A DNA stretch of 50,095 bases from Nitrosomonas sp. (GCA_020890945.1 JAJHPK010000019.1:1-50095), one strand, 5' to 3'. Shown: positions 28,379-38,546, counted from the stretch's first letter. The notes: a model not told the origin generated them from the sequence alone. Program-made: numbers and translations.

Positions 28379-28730
28379 TGTGAACGTTGCTAACTTCTTA
28401 CATTCATTTTTAGTGTATTGTTTTCGTAAAATGGAAGTTTTGTAAAAGTTTCCTAATGTGCATCACGACAATATAGCATCGGCTAGGGTTCAATCTATCT
28501 CCCCAGTAAATTGACATTTGAAATTTTTTAACTGGGCATACAACAAATGATTCCTGAAGACTAATAGAATCCAAGGAAAATTGGTGATCAATACTTTTTT
28601 GACCGACTCGTGGCGAAAGCGTTCTTTTTTCTTTCTTTCCTCTTGATTCATCTTTTTTATATTATCTAGTTCACTCATATCGTATGGAATGCAGGATGTT
28701 ATTTTTGTATTCTCTTTGTAGCCAATGATT
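28379..28730. other. Gene-free gap inside the polysaccharide locus
   Basis: About 350 bases with no supported gene. A 62-residue frame on the minus strand (28490-28678), rich in Lys/Arg/Glu at its start, lacks a ribosome-binding site and resembles nothing known to me. The following genes are distinctly GC-richer, so the gap may be another mosaic junction. Confidence 0.35.
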
Positions 28731-29945
28731 ATGAAGATATTGACTGTCCATAATTATTATGGCTCCGCTGCGCCTTCCGGTGAAAATCAAGTTTTTGAGA
28801 TCGAAGGTAAGTTGCTGCGGGAACGCGGTCATGAAGTGAGTGAATTTCTTCGTCATAGTGATACCATTCGCGCTAAGGGGGCATCGGGTGCGATTCAGGG
28901 AGCATTTTCAACACCGTGGAATTTCTTCGCTGCAAGGGCTGTACGACATACTGTCGAGATCAATCACCCTGATGTAGTGCATGTGCATAACACATTCCCC
29001 TTGCTTTCTCCCGCAATTTTTTATTCGATTGGGCATCGTGCGGCGCGGGTATTGACATTGCATAATTACCGTTTATTCTGCCCGGCAGCAATTCCGATGC
29101 GAGCTGGTCGGGTATGCGTCGATTGCCTCAATAGTCATTCGGTTTGGCCTTCATTAAAGCACGGATGTTACCGGAATAGCCGCTTAGCGACATTGCCATT
29201 GGCGGCGAATGTGGCTTTACACCGAAATCTGGGCACTTGGATCAAGCAAGTCGATGCGTTTATTGCACTGACCGAGTTTCAACGTGATCGGATGATTGAA
29301 GCCGGTTTACCTGAAAATCTGGTTCATGTTAAACCAAACTTTTACCCTGGGAATCCATTGGTATTGCCATGGGTGGAGCGCCGGGATAACGTGGTATTTG
29401 TCGGGCGTTTGACGGCTGAAAAGGGGGTTCTGGCACTGATACAAGCATGGTTGCTGTGGGGTGCATCGGCACCGGAGTTGCGCATCGTGGGTGATGGAGA
29501 TTTGCGTTCAGAATCGGAGCGATTAGCTGCCTCGGCACCAGAGGTTCCGGTTAGCTTTCTTGGGCAATTAACGAGTGCTGAGGCGCAGATGGAGATTGCT
29601 CGCGCTAGATTGCTGGTGCTTCCATCTGAATCGTTTGAGGGTTTTCCAATGGTAGTGCGGGAGGCTTTTGCTTTTGGTACACCTGCGGCTGTGTCAAATA
29701 TCGGCCCATTGCCATCAATTGTTCGGCAGGGTGAGAATGGCGTGGTATTTGAACCGGCGAATCCACAATCATTGCTAAATGTCGTGCGTTCATTATGGGA
29801 GAAAGACGATGGATTGGAGCGATTAGCTAAAGGGGCACGGAATTCTTATGAGGTGTTGTATAACGAAGATGCCAATTACAATATGTTGATGACGATTTAT
29901 CAGCGGGCAATGGAAGTGAGTCAACAAAGAAGAAATATAATATGA
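28731..29945 (+). CDS. Family 4 glycosyltransferase
   Basis: A 404-residue GT-B protein. The N-terminal domain begins MKILTVHNYYGSAAPSGENQ; the start two codons upstream is equally possible since no Shine-Dalgarno decides. It contains VHVHNTFPLLSPAIFY and LHNYRLFCPAA, and a Cys-containing stretch CVDCLNSHSVWPSLKHGC typical of one GT4 subgroup. The donor-binding domain has VVFVGRLTAEKGVLALIQAW, LRIVGDGDLRSE and ESFEGFPMVVREAFAFGTPA. GC content is clearly higher than that of the polymerase gene, suggesting a different origin. It overlaps the next gene by ATGA. Confidence 0.9.
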   Translation: MKILTVHNYYGSAAPSGENQVFEIEGKLLRERGHEVSEFLRHSDTIRAKGASGAIQGAFSTPWNFFAARAVRHTVEINHPDVVHVHNTFPLLSPAIFYSIGHRAARVLTLHNYRLFCPAAIPMRAGRVCVDCLNSHSVWPSLKHGCYRNSRLATLPLAANVALHRNLGTWIKQVDAFIALTEFQRDRMIEAGLPENLVHVKPNFYPGNPLVLPWVERRDNVVFVGRLTAEKGVLALIQAWLLWGASAPELRIVGDGDLRSESERLAASAPEVPVSFLGQLTSAEAQMEIARARLLVLPSESFEGFPMVVREAFAFGTPAAVSNIGPLPSIVRQGENGVVFEPANPQSLLNVVRSLWEKDDGLERLAKGARNSYEVLYNEDANYNMLMTIYQRAMEVSQQRRNII

Positions 29946-30730
29946 TTGATCCAATTGAAAATATTGCCGGGTATCGGGTGAGTACACAGGATGCACGGGC
30001 ATGTGTAACAGATATCGTGTCGTGGGTAAAAAACAATGAGCCGGTTGGTAAAAAAAATGAAAATTGCCGTTGGCTTGCTTGTATGAATCCTCATTCGTAT
30101 GCGGTTGCGCTGCGTGATCAGCCATTTTCGCAAGCATTGCATGCGGCTGATTGGCTTATACCTGATGGAATCGGAGTGGTTTTTGCTTCCAAGCTGTTGG
30201 GTGGGCAGATCCGAGAGCGAGTGACCGGAAGCGATATTTTTCAAGGAGTGCTCGAGGAATTGAACCGGACAAACAGTTATAGCGTTTTCTTTTTGGGCTC
30301 AACGGATGAAACGCTGAATGCCATTCGAACGCGCATGTCAGAGGATTATCCAAATGTACGACTGGTGGGGACGTATTCTCCCCCTTTTAAGCCAGTCTAT
30401 TCTCAGGATGAATTGAATGCGATGGTAGCAGTAATTAATGCCGCAGCAGCGGATGTGTTGTGGGTTGGTATGACTGCACCTAAGCAAGAGAAGTGGATTT
30501 TCGAGAATCGCACTCGTCTGAATGTAAAATTTGCGGGAGCGATTGGTGCAGTATTTGATTTTTATACTGGTCAAGTAAAACGTTCACATCCATTTTTTCA
30601 ACGGATGGGACTGGAATGGCTACCAAGACTGATTCAACAACCGCGAAGGCTTTGGCGGCGGATGTTTGTATCAGCGCCTATTTTTGTTTTTCATGTTTTA
30701 CGTCAGTGGCTAATTACGCGGCGACAATAG
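29942..30730 (+). CDS. WecG/TagA/CpsF family glycosyltransferase
   Basis: A 262-residue GT26-type transferase. The conserved core is visible: MNPHSYAVALRDQPFSQALHAADWLIPDGIGVVFAS with the catalytic-site Asp in PDGIG, then RVTGSDIF, VFFLGSTDETL, VLWVGMTAPKQEKW and GAIGAVFDFYTGQVKRSHPFFQRMGLEWLPRL (quoted in part). Members move ManNAc(A) or related sugars onto the first lipid-linked sugar. In this locus it probably adds the second sugar after the WecA-like step. It overlaps the upstream GT4 gene by 4 bases. Confidence 0.92.
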   Translation: MIDPIENIAGYRVSTQDARACVTDIVSWVKNNEPVGKKNENCRWLACMNPHSYAVALRDQPFSQALHAADWLIPDGIGVVFASKLLGGQIRERVTGSDIFQGVLEELNRTNSYSVFFLGSTDETLNAIRTRMSEDYPNVRLVGTYSPPFKPVYSQDELNAMVAVINAAAADVLWVGMTAPKQEKWIFENRTRLNVKFAGAIGAVFDFYTGQVKRSHPFFQRMGLEWLPRLIQQPRRLWRRMFVSAPIFVFHVLRQWLITRRQ

Positions 30731-30930
30731 AAAACATTTTAAGCTCAACTGATAACATAGATATTATTGCTAATCTATGAATAATTACCATTCTGAGCAT
30801 GGCGAGAATCCAGACTATTTGTTCCTGAGCATTTCACACGACGTTTTGGGATGAAAAATCGAGTTATTCTGAGGTTCTCTAATGTTTATCATTGAACAGA
30901 TTGTTTTTTAGACTTTTTAGAGGATAGGTG

Positions 30931-31902
30931 ATGACCAAAATTTATGTGGCGGGACATAATGGCATGGTGGGGTCTGCTATTATTAAACGCTTGAAGGCGA
31001 GACAAGAAAAAGGTGAAGCAATAAAACTGATTACTCGCTCACACGCCGAGCTGGATTTAACAGATCAGGCATCTGTACGAGATTTCTTCTCGGATGAGCA
31101 ACCTGATGTGGTGATATTGGCGGCAGCAAAAGTAGGCGGAATATACGCGAATAATACTTACCCAGCAGAATTTATATACCAAAACATGATGATGGAATGC
31201 AATGTATTACACCAAGCCTGGATGGCTGGTGTGAAACGCTTTTTGTTTCTGGGAAGTTCATGCATTTATCCAAAATTTGCACCTCAGCCGATGCGAGAAG
31301 ATACTTTGTTGACGGGAACGCTGGAGCCAACCAACGAGCCATATGCAATTGCAAAGATTGCTGGAATCAAGTTGTGCGAGAGCTATAACCGGCAATATGG
31401 AGCATCGCATGGTGTGGATTATCGTAGTGTAATGCCGACCAACTTGTATGGTCCCGGCGATAATTTTCATCCGGAAAACAGTCATGTAGTGCCAGCTCTG
31501 ATACGGCGTTTCCATGAGGCTGTAGTTTCAAATGCGACAGAAGTAGTCATTTGGGGAAGTGGTAAACCCTACCGCGAATTTTTGCATGTTGACGATATGG
31601 CAGAAGCATCGTTATTTGTGTTGGACTTGCCTCGGGACAGATACACTGCAAATACGCTGCCAATGTTGTCGCACATCAATGTCGGAACAGGAAAGGAAGT
31701 GACAATTGCGGAGCTTGCTGTATTAGTTGCACAAATAACCAGTTTTTCTGGAAGAATTGTATTCGACTCGACAAAACCTGATGGTACACCCCGTAAATTG
31801 ATGGACGTGTCGCGGTTGAAAAATATGGGTTGGAGCGCGAAGATTGATCTTCATGAAGGACTGAAAGATACCTATCGCTGGTATCGGTCATCGATGATCT
31901 GA
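30931..31902 (+). CDS. fcl: GDP-L-fucose synthase
   Basis: A 323-residue SDR-family epimerase/reductase that makes GDP-L-fucose from the product of Gmd. It has the NADP-binding [12 protein letters not shown], the [19 protein letters not shown] signature, the catalytic GSSCIYPK and [10 protein letters not shown] (Tyr and Lys), and [20 protein letters not shown]. The ATG is used, with AGGATAGGTG ahead; a GTG one codon upstream is the alternative. It is separated from the preceding transferase by 200 bases and closes the locus. Together with gmd it shows that the polymer, or another glycan, contains fucose. Confidence 0.96.
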   Translation: MTKIYVAGHNGMVGSAIIKRLKARQEKGEAIKLITRSHAELDLTDQASVRDFFSDEQPDVVILAAAKVGGIYANNTYPAEFIYQNMMMECNVLHQAWMAGVKRFLFLGSSCIYPKFAPQPMREDTLLTGTLEPTNEPYAIAKIAGIKLCESYNRQYGASHGVDYRSVMPTNLYGPGDNFHPENSHVVPALIRRFHEAVVSNATEVVIWGSGKPYREFLHVDDMAEASLFVLDLPRDRYTANTLPMLSHINVGTGKEVTIAELAVLVAQITSFSGRIVFDSTKPDGTPRKLMDVSRLKNMGWSAKIDLHEGLKDTYRWYRSSMI

Positions 31903-32027
31903 TCTGAACTGTTGCAGACAGAGGCTTTTGAATATCCTTCAGTAATTCTCCTGCAACCAGATCAGATTACCTGTGGCCGACTAATTGTGGTGGAGTATTA
32001 CCCCTATAAAATCTTCGCAATTCGCTG

Positions 32028-33413
32028 TCAATAATCGGGCCGGGCGTAGTTTTCGAAGCGCGTGTATTCCCCTAAAAACGTCAAGTCGACTTTCCCAATC
32101 GGGCCATTGCGTTGTTTTCCAATAATAATTTCCGCAATGCCTTTGTCTGGCGAATCGGGGTTATAGACTTCATCGCGATAAATAAACAGAATTACGTCGG
32201 CGTCTTGTTCAATCGCACCAGACTCACGTAGATCTGACATTACGGGGCGTTTGTTGGGACGTTGCTCAAGACTGCGATTCAATTGCGACAACGCGATCAA
32301 GGGCACTTTTAATTCTTTCGCTAGGGCTTTTAACGCGCGTGATATTTCGGAAATTTCTGTAGCGCGGTTTTCTCCTGAGCCAGTTGAGGACATCAATTGT
32401 AAATAATCCACCACAATTAACCCTAATTCTCCATGCTGGCGGTACAAGCGCCGTGCACGTGCTCTTAATTCCAGAGCATTCAGAGCCGCGCTTTCGTCAA
32501 TAAAAATCGGTGCTTCATTCAATTTTCCTAGCGCATGTGTTAAACGAGGCCAATCTTGATCATCCAATCGCCCTGTCCGCACTTTGTGTTGATCAAGCTT
32601 ACCCACTGAGCCGATCATCCGCATGACGAGCTGCGCGCCACTCATTTCCATACTGAAAACCGCGACGGGTTTTTTAAGATCTAACGCAACATTTTCTGCG
32701 ATATTGAGGGAAAAAGCCGTTTTTCCCATTGAAGGGCGGCCTGCAACAATAATCAGATCGCCAGGTTGAAACCCTGAGGTTTTTTGGTCTAAATCATAGA
32801 AACCCGAAGCAATTCCGGTGATATTACTGGGATTATCTTGATTGTAGAGTAATTCGATTCTTTCGACAGCTTCCTTGAGGAGCGGTTGAATATCCACGAA
32901 ACCTTCCTTACCGCGCCCACCTTCTTCTGCAATATCAAACACTTTGGCTTCGGCCTCATCCAATAAATTAGCAGCCGAACGCCCTGCCGGATTGTAAGCG
33001 GAATCTGCAATCTCCACGCCAACTTGCGCAAGATTGCGCATGATGGAACGTTCTCTGACAATTTCAGCGTACCTTTTGATGTTTGCAGCCGAAGGCGTAT
33101 TTTGCACAATTGCGCCGATATACGCCAACCCACCAATGGTTTGCAGTTCTGCAGAATTCTCCAGCGACTCGGCCACGGTAATCACATCGGCCGGTTTGTT
33201 TTGCTCGATCAATTTGCAGATATGATGATAAATCAGCCGGTGATCTTGTCGGTAAAAATCATTATCGGTAATGATATCGGCAACTTTTTCCCAAGCATGG
33301 TTATCAAGCAACAAACCACCCAATACGGATTGTTCGCTTTCTAACGAATGAGGTGGCGTTTTGTACGCTTCGAGTAATTGGTCTTGACTCAAACTAACGG
33401 AGGAGTGTGCCAT
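32028..33413 (-). CDS. dnaB: Replicative DNA helicase DnaB
   Basis: A 461-residue DnaB, the hexameric helicase at the replication fork. The N-terminal domain (PPHSLESEQSVLGGLLLD) and RecA-like C-terminal domain are complete, with Walker A AGRPSMGKTAFSLNIAE, Walker B LIVVDYLQLMSS and the helicase tail DADVILFIYRDEVYNPDS. There is no intein. It follows the rplI terminator on the same strand and is probably transcribed separately. A palindrome overlaps the space just ahead of its start. A possible loader, DciA-like, is encoded at 6404-6865. Confidence 0.97.
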   Translation of the reverse strand: MAHSSVSLSQDQLLEAYKTPPHSLESEQSVLGGLLLDNHAWEKVADIITDNDFYRQDHRLIYHHICKLIEQNKPADVITVAESLENSAELQTIGGLAYIGAIVQNTPSAANIKRYAEIVRERSIMRNLAQVGVEIADSAYNPAGRSAANLLDEAEAKVFDIAEEGGRGKEGFVDIQPLLKEAVERIELLYNQDNPSNITGIASGFYDLDQKTSGFQPGDLIIVAGRPSMGKTAFSLNIAENVALDLKKPVAVFSMEMSGAQLVMRMIGSVGKLDQHKVRTGRLDDQDWPRLTHALGKLNEAPIFIDESAALNALELRARARRLYRQHGELGLIVVDYLQLMSSTGSGENRATEISEISRALKALAKELKVPLIALSQLNRSLEQRPNKRPVMSDLRESGAIEQDADVILFIYRDEVYNPDSPDKGIAEIIIGKQRNGPIGKVDLTFLGEYTRFENYARPDY

Positions 33414-33425
33414 GATGAAATTTGA

Positions 33426-33442
33426 AATGACAGTTTGTCATT
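33426..33442. promoter_or_regulatory. Palindrome just upstream of dnaB, operator candidate
   Basis: AATGACAGTTTGTCATT pairs 7 bases on each side of a 3-base centre and ends 13 bases before the dnaB start. It shares the GACA-N3-TGTC core with the palindromes ahead of regB and of the di-haem peroxidase gene. It could bind a protein or form a hairpin in the short leader. Confidence 0.4.
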
Positions 33443-33465
33443 CTAACACTGCTACAAGACAAATA

Positions 33466-33493
33466 AAAAAGGACTACGAATATAGTCCTTTTT
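33466..33493 (-). terminator. Terminator of the rpsF-priB-rpsR-rplI operon
   Basis: An 11-bp stem, AAAAAGGACTA / TAGTCCTTTTT, with a six-base loop, lies 28 bases past the rplI stop. On the minus strand the 3' arm ends in a run of T, so it is a standard Rho-independent terminator; symmetry makes it possible in both directions. Confidence 0.88.
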
Positions 33494-33520
33494 ACCCAAT
33501 TCTATCCGTGAATTGAACGA

Positions 33521-33976
33521 CTAAGCCACTGTTTCCCCCAATACGGAAACAGTGATATGCGTGGTTACATCGGTATGCAATCCAATTGTCAATGTATGAT
33601 CCCCTACGGTTTTAAGTGGACCATTTGGCATGCGCAACATTGATTTTTGTATCGTGAATCCTTGAGCGGTCAACGCTTCAATAATATTCATATTGGTGAC
33701 GGAACCGAATAGCTTGCCGTCATGACCAGCTTTTTGCGTAATTTGTATCAGCAGACCGTCTAACTTAGCGGCAAGCGCTTGAGCAGATGCAAGGGACTGA
33801 GCTTGATTTTTCTCAAGCTCAGCACGTCTAGCTTCAAATTCAGCTTTGGCTTGTTCCGTTGCACGTTTAGCTTTACCTTGTGGAATCAGATAATTACGCG
33901 CATAGCCATTTTTTACGTTGACAATGTCACCCAGTTGTCCTAGGTTGATAACTTTTTCCATTAAAATGATTTGCAT
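33521..33976 (-). CDS. rplI: Ribosomal protein bL9
   Basis: A 151-residue bL9 with the conserved N-terminal domain [32 protein letters not shown] (quoted in part), the long connecting helix and the C-terminal 23S-rRNA-binding domain ([10 protein letters not shown]). AAGGAAAT precedes the start. It is the last gene of the operon and is followed by a strong terminator. Length is standard. Confidence 0.98.
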   Translation of the reverse strand: MQIILMEKVINLGQLGDIVNVKNGYARNYLIPQGKAKRATEQAKAEFEARRAELEKNQAQSLASAQALAAKLDGLLIQITQKAGHDGKLFGSVTNMNIIEALTAQGFTIQKSMLRMPNGPLKTVGDHTLTIGLHTDVTTHITVSVLGETVA

Positions 33977-33988
33977 AGTAATATTTCC

Positions 33989-34270
33989 TTAGTGCTGATC
34001 GGTATAAGGCAATAAAGCTAAGAAACGTGCATGCTCTATCGCAGTACTCAGTTGCCGTTGATAGAACGCGCGTGTGCCTGTAATTCGCGCTGGAATAATT
34101 TTGCCGTTTTCGCTGATGAAATCTTTAAGAATTTCAACATCTTTATAATCTACTTGTTTGATTCCCTCCGCGGTAAAGCGGCAAAACTTTTTGCGCTTAA
34201 ACAGAGGACGATTGGCTTTCTTATCTCTTTCTTTATCTTTACTGTCTTTGCGTCTCGTGAAACGGGTCAT
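33989..34270 (-). CDS. rpsR: Ribosomal protein bS18
   Basis: A 93-residue bS18. The conserved part, [20 protein letters not shown] with [15 protein letters not shown], is intact. About 20 extra basic residues at the N-terminus ([18 protein letters not shown]) make it slightly longer than the 75-residue E. coli protein. AGGAATTG lies ahead of the start. It is flanked by priB and rplI, the usual order in this phylum. Confidence 0.97.
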   Translation of the reverse strand: MTRFTRRKDSKDKERDKKANRPLFKRKKFCRFTAEGIKQVDYKDVEILKDFISENGKIIPARITGTRAFYQRQLSTAIEHARFLALLPYTDQH

Positions 34271-34292
34271 ATCAATTCCTAATAAATGAGTA

Positions 34293-34589
34293 TTAAATAA
34301 GTATCACGCTGCTGGCATGCAACACAAGTTGTGAGTTAACACTGCTGCGTTTGTTGAGGAAACCGTTCAGTTTTACGGAAGTACCCACTTTAAATTCCGC
34401 AACCGTCAAAGCAAGTTGCCCCAGAACGATAACGAGCAGCTCCAAAAATACTTTTCTCGGTATTTCGGCTTCCAATTGCTTGGATGCATGGCTAATCGTG
34501 AATTCGATCACAGCAGTACCACCAGGTGTGTAGCGTAAAACGCCGGATTTAATGATTTTTCCACTGATAATGGTTTGGTTACAATCCAA
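34293..34589 (-). CDS. priB: Primosomal replication protein PriB (TTG start)
   Basis: A 98-residue single OB-fold protein that takes part in replication restart with PriA. The first codon is TTG, giving [16 protein letters not shown] at the N-terminus; no ATG exists at a plausible position and no clear Shine-Dalgarno is seen. Initiation probably depends on translational coupling to rpsF, whose stop is 20 bases upstream. Core elements are [17 protein letters not shown] and [17 protein letters not shown]. The rpsF-priB-rpsR context confirms the assignment, as PriB is otherwise hard to tell from other OB-fold proteins. Confidence 0.93.
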   Translation of the reverse strand: MDCNQTIISGKIIKSGVLRYTPGGTAVIEFTISHASKQLEAEIPRKVFLELLVIVLGQLALTVAEFKVGTSVKLNGFLNKRSSVNSQLVLHASSVILI

Positions 34590-34609
34590 TTGCGTAAAAT
34601 AATTTTGAA

Positions 34610-35023
34610 TTAAACTGCAACGGCAGTTTCGTCTTCGTCGTCAGCAAAGCCCTTGTCGCCTGTTTCTGCATCCGGAGCGCTTGCATCGGGTGTACTCGGT
34701 TTTTCACTTTGGCGCATCATCACGGATGGCTCCGTAATAGGACCATTGGTGCGCAGAGTAAGATGACGCAACACAGCATCGCTAAATTTAAAAGCATTTT
34801 CCAGATCGCTGAGCGCTTCTTGGCTACATTCAATATTCATTAGAACATAATGCGCTTTGTGGACTTTCTGGATGAGATAAGCTAATTGCCGCCTTCCCCA
34901 ATCTTCAAGGCGATGGATTTTTCCATCTTTTGCTGTAATAATTCCGCGGTAACGTTCAATCATTGCTGGCACTTGCTCGCTTTGATCTGGATGAACGATA
35001 AAAACGATTTCGTAATGTCTCAT
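34610..35023 (-). CDS. rpsF: Ribosomal protein bS6
   Basis: A 137-residue bS6. It starts [19 protein letters not shown], with AAGGAACCT ahead of the ATG, and contains the core [24 protein letters not shown] (quoted in part) and the LRHLTLRT end of the fold. A C-terminal tail of about 35 acidic and polar residues follows ([20 protein letters not shown]), which recalls the Glu-rich tail of E. coli S6, where extra glutamates are added by RimK. First gene of the operon. Confidence 0.97.
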   Translation of the reverse strand: MRHYEIVFIVHPDQSEQVPAMIERYRGIITAKDGKIHRLEDWGRRQLAYLIQKVHKAHYVLMNIECSQEALSDLENAFKFSDAVLRHLTLRTNGPITEPSVMMRQSEKPSTPDASAPDAETGDKGFADDEDETAVAV

Positions 35024-35306
35024 AGGTTCCTTATGGTAATAATACCTCCCATCATTGATGCGCTGTGGTGAGGCAAGGTCGTTGAAAACCGTGTATTCTA
35101 CTGAATTGATGGATGAATATCAAATCTATTCAAGTTCTATCATGGATCATCAATAATGAATGCGTTACAACGATTATAGATTGGCACTGTGTTGCGATGA
35201 ATGCAGCAGAGATGATGATGAGCTGGTAGAATTTTATTGTTGAAATATTAGTGGATATTTTTCTGTTCATCGACACGGATAATAAAAATAACATGAAGGT
35301 GAAGCG

Positions 35307-35870
35307 ATGCTGTTAATGATTGATAACTATGATTCTTTTACCTATAACTTGGTACAGTATTTTGCTGAACTGGGTGAAAAAATCGTTGTATTCAGAAACG
35401 ATCAAATCACTGTAGACAAAATTGCCGCGTTGAATCCCGATCGCATTGTCATTTCGCCGGGCCCATGCACACCGAATGAAGCAGGCATTTCACTGTCGAC
35501 CATTAATCAATTTTCCCAAGATGTACCTATCTTAGGCGTTTGTTTAGGACACCAAAGTATTGGGCAGGCTTTTGGCGGAAAGATTGTTCACGCCAAGCAA
35601 CTGATGCATGGTAAAACTTCACCTATCTATCATCATGGCACAGGCGTGTTTCGAAATTTACCCAATCCATTCATTGCTACCCGTTATCATTCGCTGGTGA
35701 TTGAGCGCTCGTCGTTGCCAGATTGCCTTGAAGTAACGGCCTGGACTGAAGACGATGAAATCATGGGCATTCGTCATAAAACGCTGGCCATCGAAGGCAT
35801 CCAATTTCATCCAGAATCGATTCTCAGTGAACATGGCCACCAAATGCTGCAAAACTTTCTGAACCACTAG
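35307..35870 (+). CDS. trpG: Anthranilate synthase glutamine amidotransferase subunit
   Basis: A 187-residue class I amidotransferase. It starts [19 protein letters not shown], with the catalytic Cys in [14 protein letters not shown] and the His-Glu pair in [19 protein letters not shown] sits ahead of the ATG. It supplies ammonia to TrpE for anthranilate and, in many bacteria, also to PabB for folate synthesis. trpE is not upstream: the 283-base region between rpsF and trpG holds no gene and no Trp-rich leader peptide. Confidence 0.96.
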   Translation: MLLMIDNYDSFTYNLVQYFAELGEKIVVFRNDQITVDKIAALNPDRIVISPGPCTPNEAGISLSTINQFSQDVPILGVCLGHQSIGQAFGGKIVHAKQLMHGKTSPIYHHGTGVFRNLPNPFIATRYHSLVIERSSLPDCLEVTAWTEDDEIMGIRHKTLAIEGIQFHPESILSEHGHQMLQNFLNH

Positions 35871-35904
35871 AGACACCTTTTTCCTTGCAATCCAGAAATA
35901 CACC

Positions 35905-36933
35905 ATGACCCCTCAAGCAGCCTTGCAACGCATTATTGCGCACCAAGAAATTCCCTACGATGACATGGTGCTTTTAATGCGTAAAATTATGCAAGGTGAC
36001 GTTTCACCTGTATTGATGGCGGCTATTTTGTCAGGGTTACGAACAAAAAAAGAAACCATTGGTGAAATTACCGCCGCCGCGCAAGTCATGCGTGAATACG
36101 CCACGCAGGTTACCGTAAAAAATCAGAGTCATTTGGTTGATACTTGCGGAACAGGCGGTGATGCTGCGCACACTTTTAATATCTCCACCGCAGCGGCATT
36201 GGTTGCGGCCGCAGCAGGCGCACAAGTGGCCAAACACGGAGGACGATCCGTTTCAAGTAAATCGGGAAGCGCCGATGTGTTGGAAGCGCTCGGTGTTAAC
36301 TTAAATCAAACACCCCAACAAATCGCGCAAAGCATCGAAGAAGTCGGAGTGGGATTCATGTTTGCGCCCAATTATCATAGCGCTATGAAGTACGCCACGC
36401 CGGTTCGACGTGAATTAGGTGTTAAAACAATATTTAATATTTTAGGGCCGCTTACCAATCCGGCAGGTGCCAAAAAACAAGTATTAGGTGTATTTAACGT
36501 TGATTTGGTTGAAATACTGACGCATGTTTTGCAACAGCTTGGCAGTCATCATGTGTTGATCGTACACGGCAGCGACGGCCTCGATGAAATCACCATCACC
36601 GGTGAGACCCATGTCGGCGAACTTAAAAATGGCGCTATTCAACTCTATACTATCAGACCAGAGGATTTTGGTTTTAAATCAGCAGCTATCAAAGAACTTC
36701 AAGTTGCAGATGCGGAGCAAGCCAAATCGATGCTGCTTTCAGTGCTGGAGAACCAAACAGGTGCTGCGCACGATATCGTAGCACTCAACGCAGGTGCTGC
36801 CATCTATGTATCCGGTGTCGCAAACACAATGAGCGATGGGATAGCAAAAGCACAAAAAGCAATCGAAAGCGGTGCTGCATTGAAAAAACTGCACGAACTG
36901 GTCGCATTAAGCCAGAAACACATTAAGAAATAG
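35905..36933 (+). CDS. trpD: Anthranilate phosphoribosyltransferase
   Basis: A 342-residue enzyme that joins anthranilate to phosphoribosyl pyrophosphate. Signatures are [18 protein letters not shown] (PRPP loop), [21 protein letters not shown] and [12 protein letters not shown]. It is 34 bases after trpG and 4 bases before trpC. Full length. Confidence 0.98.
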   Translation: MTPQAALQRIIAHQEIPYDDMVLLMRKIMQGDVSPVLMAAILSGLRTKKETIGEITAAAQVMREYATQVTVKNQSHLVDTCGTGGDAAHTFNISTAAALVAAAAGAQVAKHGGRSVSSKSGSADVLEALGVNLNQTPQQIAQSIEEVGVGFMFAPNYHSAMKYATPVRRELGVKTIFNILGPLTNPAGAKKQVLGVFNVDLVEILTHVLQQLGSHHVLIVHGSDGLDEITITGETHVGELKNGAIQLYTIRPEDFGFKSAAIKELQVADAEQAKSMLLSVLENQTGAAHDIVALNAGAAIYVSGVANTMSDGIAKAQKAIESGAALKKLHELVALSQKHIKK

Positions 36934-36937
36934 CCCC

Positions 36938-37795
36938 ATGTCCGATATTTTAAAAAAAATTCTTACCGTCAAAAAACAAGAAGTCAGCGCTGCTAAAGCC
37001 GTTAAACCGCAATCTCTGTTATTACAACAAATACAATCTATTGAACCACCACGCGATTTTGTTGCTGCTATCCGCAATAAACTTGCCGCCGGACAAGCGG
37101 CCGTCATCGCTGAAATCAAAAAAGCCAGTCCCAGCAAAGGAATATTACGCGGATCTTCTTCATCAAATGAAGCCACATACGAATTTATACCCGCAGAAAT
37201 AGCATCAAGCTATGCCAAAAATGGCGCCGCATGCTTATCAGTATTGACGGATCAACAATTTTTCATGGGAAGCCCTGATTATTTGCAGCAAGCCAGAGCT
37301 GCATGCGATATACCGGTCTTACGTAAAGATTTTTTATTAGAAGAATATCAAGTGCTGGAAGCGCGAGTGATGAACGCCGATTGCATTTTGTTGATAGTCA
37401 GCGCCTTTGTAATGGAATATGATGAAATTTCAACGAATTCATCAAGTAAAGCGATAGCATGTATGTTACAGTTAGAACAATTAGCGCATTCATTGGGAAT
37501 GGCCGTTCTGGTTGAAGTGCATGATGCAGACGAATTGGAAATGGCATTGCAGCTTAAAACTCCCTTGATCGGTATTAATAATCGCAATTTGCGGACTTTT
37601 GCAACAACGCTTGATACCACCTTGCAGTTATTAACCAAAATACCTGAGGATCGAATCATAGTAACGGAAAGCGGCATACACACTACTGCGGATGTTGCCT
37701 TGATGCGAGAACATAATGTTCACACGTTTTTGGTCGGTGAAGCATTGATGCGCGCACAAGATCCTGGAAAAGAATTACAAAAACTATTTTTCTAA
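36938..37795 (+). CDS. trpC: Indole-3-glycerol phosphate synthase
   Basis: A 285-residue TIM-barrel enzyme. The active-site pieces are [48 protein letters not shown] and VTESGIHT. It is about 20 residues longer than many homologues because of small insertions after SPSKGILRG and near [14 protein letters not shown]. The 4-base spacing from trpD makes them coupled. trpF and trpBA are not in the window. Confidence 0.97.
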   Translation: MSDILKKILTVKKQEVSAAKAVKPQSLLLQQIQSIEPPRDFVAAIRNKLAAGQAAVIAEIKKASPSKGILRGSSSSNEATYEFIPAEIASSYAKNGAACLSVLTDQQFFMGSPDYLQQARAACDIPVLRKDFLLEEYQVLEARVMNADCILLIVSAFVMEYDEISTNSSSKAIACMLQLEQLAHSLGMAVLVEVHDADELEMALQLKTPLIGINNRNLRTFATTLDTTLQLLTKIPEDRIIVTESGIHTTADVALMREHNVHTFLVGEALMRAQDPGKELQKLFF

Positions 37796-37847
37796 TACAT
37801 TGTCCATAGCCTGTTAGCGCACTTTTTTTCAACTATCCATTACAAAC

Positions 37848-38546
37848 ATGCAACCATCTGAAAACACTGTAAAGAAATCATCGAATATGGAATGGTCACA
37901 AGTACTTCTTATTATTGTTGCGACAATTCTCATTACGATTGCGGGTACTTATTGGGTACTCAAAACGTATGTCTTTACTTCCTCATTTACTCCGGTAGCG
38001 CTTAACGAGAAAGAAGAAAAAAGCCTTCAGGCCAAGTTGCGCGCAATTGGCTATGACGCAGATTTTTCAACCGGACAAACCAATAAAAGCAACAAAGCTG
38101 AAGTAGATAGTGACGGAAATCTCGTGCCGGAAGCCTATTCGGAAAAGAACGCGGTGCGCGAAATCACTTTCACCGAACGTGAACTTAACGGGTTGCTAGC
38201 TAAAAATACTGATCTCGCACAAAAATTAGCGATTGATCTGGCGAATAATCTGGTCAGCGCAAAACTACTCATTCCGCTGGAAGAAGATTTTCCCGTACTC
38301 GGTGGTAAAACATTGCGACTCAATGCGGGCATCGGCATGGCATATGAAAATGAAAAACCTGTCATTATCCTCAAAGGCATCAGCGTCATGGGTGTTCCCG
38401 TGCCAAATGCTTGGCTGGGTGGCATAAAAAATATCGATCTTGTGAGTGAGTTTGGCGTTGATCCCGGATTCTGGAAATCGTTCTCACAAGGTGTAGACCA
38501 TATTCAAGTTACCGACGGTGAAATCAATATCAAGCTGAAAGAATAA
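37848..38546 (+). CDS. Bitopic membrane protein of unknown function
   Basis: A 232-residue protein with one membrane segment at about residues 18-40 after a short cytoplasmic tail (MQPSENTVKKSSNMEWS). The periplasmic part shows no motif I can name. It contains REITFTERELNGLLAKNTDLA and a later segment with KTLRLNAGIGMAYENEKPVI and VPNAWLGGIKNIDL, which suggests a beta-rich lipid- or protein-binding fold. It may be cotranscribed with trpC, 52 bases upstream, and a clear terminator follows. Confidence 0.75.
   Translation: MQPSENTVKKSSNMEWSQVLLIIVATILITIAGTYWVLKTYVFTSSFTPVALNEKEEKSLQAKLRAIGYDADFSTGQTNKSNKAEVDSDGNLVPEAYSEKNAVREITFTERELNGLLAKNTDLAQKLAIDLANNLVSAKLLIPLEEDFPVLGGKTLRLNAGIGMAYENEKPVIILKGISVMGVPVPNAWLGGIKNIDLVSEFGVDPGFWKSFSQGVDHIQVTDGEINIKLKE

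Noticed and set aside
28490-28678. 62-residue minus-strand frame inside the polysaccharide locus
   Set aside because: Opposite to the operon direction, no Shine-Dalgarno and no recognisable sequence.
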